Shown here: positions 62,544-64,000 of the stretch, one piece after another
How the letters are laid out: each line of letters starts with the position of its first letter
How positions within the stretch are numbered: position 1 is the stretch's first letter
Assembly: GCA_963734125.1 (NCBI GenBank)
Contig: CAVTGB010000035.1
Location: 1-64,000 of the forward strand
Reading direction: 5' to 3'
DNA length: 64,000 nt
Source of the DNA: DATARH01 sp963734125
GTDB lineage: Bacteria; Pseudomonadota; Alphaproteobacteria; ATCC43930; CGMCC-115725
Position numbers and translations under genes: made by a program
Notes under the pieces: generated by a model
Database searches by the model: none
Seen by the model: the letters and a program-made list of their open reading frames with translations, nothing else
What the model was told of the DNA's origin: nothing

Positions 62544-62622
62544 GCAGTTCTCTCCCCGGGGATACAACGCAAAACATGGCGGTGGCGACGCACGATGGCA
62601 AGCACTGCCGCCGCCGCTCTTG

Positions 62623-63150
62623 TCACGCCGGGCCCGTCGCGGGCAGGGTAAGGTCGAGATCGATAAGGCGCGGCCGGTGCCCGCACCACGCGATAAAGCG
62701 CAGCAGATCGGCGGGCGCGATCGCGGTGGTGCGGGTGTTGTCGAGCGGATGGTAGTTGAGCGGGTCATGGTCGAGCATCGCCCGATCGAGCACGAGGGCG
62801 ACGCGATGGGTGGTGTCGTTGACAAGGGCAAACGGGGTAACGCTGCCCGGTGTCACCCCGAGCACCTCGTAGAGCAGTTCGGCGGACCCGAACGAAAACC
62901 GCGGCGCGCCGAGCACCTCCGCGAGACGCTTCAGGTCGATGCGACGCTCCTCGAGTGCGACGACGAGCCACAGCCCGGCTTTTTTGTCCTTGAGGAAGAG
63001 GCTCTTGCAATGGCCGCCCGGCAGCTGGCCGCGCAACGCCGCCGCCTCGGCCACGGTAAACACCGGCGGATGGTCATAGGTGCGCTGCGCGATACCGAGC
63101 GCGTCGAGCCGGGCGAAGAGCTGATCGGGGGTGAGCGGCGCCGGTGGCAT
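62623..63150 (-). CDS. ProX-type prolyl-tRNA editing / YbaK-domain protein
   Basis: 175 residues from ATG 63150. YbaK/aminoacyl-tRNA deacylase fold: QLFARLDALGIAQRTYDHPP, FTVAEAAALRGQLPGGHCKS, LFLKDKKAGLWLVVALEERR, LGVTPGSVTPFALVNDTTHR and VLDRAMLDHDPLNYHPLDNT. This is the stand-alone ProX (PrdX) type that hydrolyses Ala-tRNA(Pro). The same frame stays open upstream through the complement of tRNA-Gly, which is not part of the protein. Confidence 0.9.
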   Translation of the reverse strand: MPPAPLTPDQLFARLDALGIAQRTYDHPPVFTVAEAAALRGQLPGGHCKSLFLKDKKAGLWLVVALEERRIDLKRLAEVLGAPRFSFGSAELLYEVLGVTPGSVTPFALVNDTTHRVALVLDRAMLDHDPLNYHPLDNTRTTAIAPADLLRFIAWCGHRPRLIDLDLTLPATGPA

Positions 63151-63191
63151 GGCGCGCACGATGCGGCGGCGCCGCGGCAGAGCGCAAGTCC

Positions 63192-63220
63192 TTGCACCCC
63201 CCCTCCCCTGGTATGATATT
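63192..63220 (+). promoter_or_regulatory. Possible promoter of tRNA-Gly
   Basis: TTGCAC at 63192-63197 with GATATT at 63215-63220 (17-nt spacer), or the better -10 TATGAT at 63212-63217 with a short 14-nt spacer. The tRNA begins 14-17 nt later. The small AT-rich patch stands out locally, and the divergent proX gene could also use this gap. Confidence 0.4.
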
Positions 63221-63233
63221 GGATCGCTAGGAT

Positions 63234-63308
63234 GCGGGCGTAGCTCAGGGGTAGAGCACAACCTTGCCAAGGTTGGGGTCGAGGGTTCGAATCCCTTCGC
63301 CCGCTCCA
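63234..63308 (+). tRNA. tRNA-Gly (anticodon GCC)
   Basis: 75 nt including an encoded CCA. Acceptor gcgggcg (63234-63240) pairs with cgcccgc before the discriminator T. The D-arm is gctcaggggtagagc. The anticodon arm is aaccttGCCaaggtt, with GCC at its centre, reading GGC/GGU. The T-arm is gagggttcgaatcccttc, with a normal TTCGAAT loop. No introns or odd bases. Confidence 0.96.
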
Positions 63309-63579
63309 AAGTTTTCAACGGCTTATAAGTCAGGTTGACTTGTCGGTCGAGAACCTAGCAACCATATAGCAACGATCAGAGCGGAAATTTAACCGCGCCG
63401 CGTGCCAAGGCGGTTTGGCACGCCGGGGTGCTCGCCCGGCCGTCATTGCCGTCTGCCATTCTCCGCAAACCGAGCCTTGGCTGATTTCCGCGGCGCGGCG
63501 CGGGGGTTTGCCGGCCCGACAATCGAGCGCCGTTCGTCCGGAAATCAATGGAACAGCACAAGTTGCCGGAGGCAACACG

Positions 63580-64000
63580 ATGGCTCATGGAAACGGCGTA
63601 ACGAGGACGCGGATCGGCCTCTCCCGGGGTGCCGGCGCGGTGACTTCGCGCAAGCAGGCAGAAGAGGTGCTGCTGAAAGCCGGGGCCCTGCAGAAGGCGA
63701 TTTTCAACAGCGCCAACTTCTCGAGCATCGCCACCGACGCCAAGGGCGTCATTCAGATCTTCAATGTCGGCGCCGAGCGGATGCTGGGCTACACGGCCGC
63801 CGAAGTGATGAACAAGATCACCCCGGCCGATATTTCCGATCCGCAGGAAGTGATCGCGCGCGCCAAGGCGCTGAGCGTCGAACTCGGGACCCCGATCACG
63901 CCGGGCTTCGAGGCCCTGGTGTTCAAGGCCTCGCGCGGGATCGAGGACATCTACGAACTGACCTACATCCGCAAGGATGGGAGCCGGTTTGGGGCGGTCG
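63580..64000 (+). CDS. PAS-domain sensor (probable histidine kinase), 3' end outside window
   Basis: 140 codons are visible from ATG 63580 (ggaggcaac upstream) and the frame is open at the right edge. A basic start (MAHGNGVTRTRIGLSRGAGA) is followed by a short helix EEVLLKAGALQKAIFNSANF and a PAS domain: SSIATDAKGVIQIFNVGAER, MLGYTAAEVMNKITPADISD, GIEDIYELTYIRKDGSRF. This N-terminus is typical of large hybrid PAS histidine kinases. Ligand, kinase and receiver parts lie beyond the window. It is separated from tRNA-Gly by a 271-bp gap in which I see nothing certain. Confidence 0.8.
   Translation, partial: MAHGNGVTRTRIGLSRGAGAVTSRKQAEEVLLKAGALQKAIFNSANFSSIATDAKGVIQIFNVGAERMLGYTAAEVMNKITPADISDPQEVIARAKALSVELGTPITPGFEALVFKASRGIEDIYELTYIRKDGSRFGAV

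Noticed and set aside
63151..63318. Upstream extension of the ProX gene (ERAKGFEPSTPTLARLCSTP)
   Set aside because: This is the translated complement of tRNA-Gly, a well-known false N-terminus.
63309..63579. Possible integration site or phage remnant downstream of tRNA-Gly
   Set aside because: Words such as tagcaaccatatagcaac resemble element-border sequence, but there is no integrase, no repeated tRNA 3' end and no foreign gene; the next gene is an ordinary PAS sensor.

Overview
The window is GC-rich DNA (about two thirds G+C by eye), densely coding, with many ATGA/GTGA overlaps inside operons. It reads as the chromosome of an alphaproteobacterium, probably Rhodospirillales-like. The pointers are an ALA synthase (Shemin-pathway hemA), a FixL/FixJ oxygen-sensing pair with a haem-type PAS domain, DUF2794, MlaE/MlaF next to alr and radA, and the yfgM-bamB-der block. 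I see no phage, plasmid, transposase, integrase or CRISPR array.

Layout. 0-3.3 kb: accessory DNA with a hypothetical gene, a broken MEDS-LuxR regulator and a broken LLM flavin monooxygenase. 3.3-11.5 kb: fixLJ, arsC-like, queC, a SelA-like PLP enzyme with an extra C-terminal beta domain, an SPFH-like membrane protein, a badly frameshifted B12/radical-SAM gene and a VOC protein. 11.6-26.2 kb: CBS-BON protein, purD divergent from xseA-rph-rdgB-hemW, lpoA-like divergent from rsmI-yraN, a BON lipoprotein, SirB1, an enoyl-CoA hydratase, a MoaD-like protein paired with an Asp-box propeller, and an AtzG/amidase pair. 26.2-33.9 kb: alr-mlaE-mlaF-radA-cvpA-purF-DUF2127-SDR, tightly packed. 33.9-37.3 kb (minus): yfgM-bamB-der. 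37.5-48.6 kb: DUF2794, amidohydrolase, SgaA-like aminotransferase, small secreted proteins, a second amidase, hemA, a pdxH-CDF-fic operon and yihY. 48.8-60.1 kb: an opp/dpp-like peptide ABC operon with four consecutive paralogous substrate-binding protein genes between the ATPase and permease genes, ending in a MaoC dehydratase. 60.2-64 kb: DUF971, Trm112, Lon-N, CnoX and ProX genes, tRNA-Gly(GCC), and the start of a PAS sensor kinase cut by the window edge.

Two features stand out. First, single-base frameshifts are frequent but patchy. They are worst in the four near-identical binding-protein genes and the radical-SAM gene, whereas most housekeeping genes are intact. Because protein similarity simply continues in another frame, I suspect residual consensus errors (long-read assembly, with repeats that short reads could not polish) rather than true decay, but the sequence alone cannot settle this. 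I mark such genes as pseudogenes. Second, short palindromic repeats recur between genes. One arm appears to lie in frame inside alr, and one element sits where the start of hemW should be.

The genes mostly cover central functions: purine synthesis (purD, purF), haem (hemA, hemW), vitamin B6 (pdxH), queuosine (queC), RNA processing (rph, rsmI), DNA repair (xseA, radA) and envelope assembly (mlaEF, bamB, lpoA-like). Accessory uptake and catabolic genes (peptide ABC system, two amidases, amidohydrolase, LLM enzyme) are interspersed.
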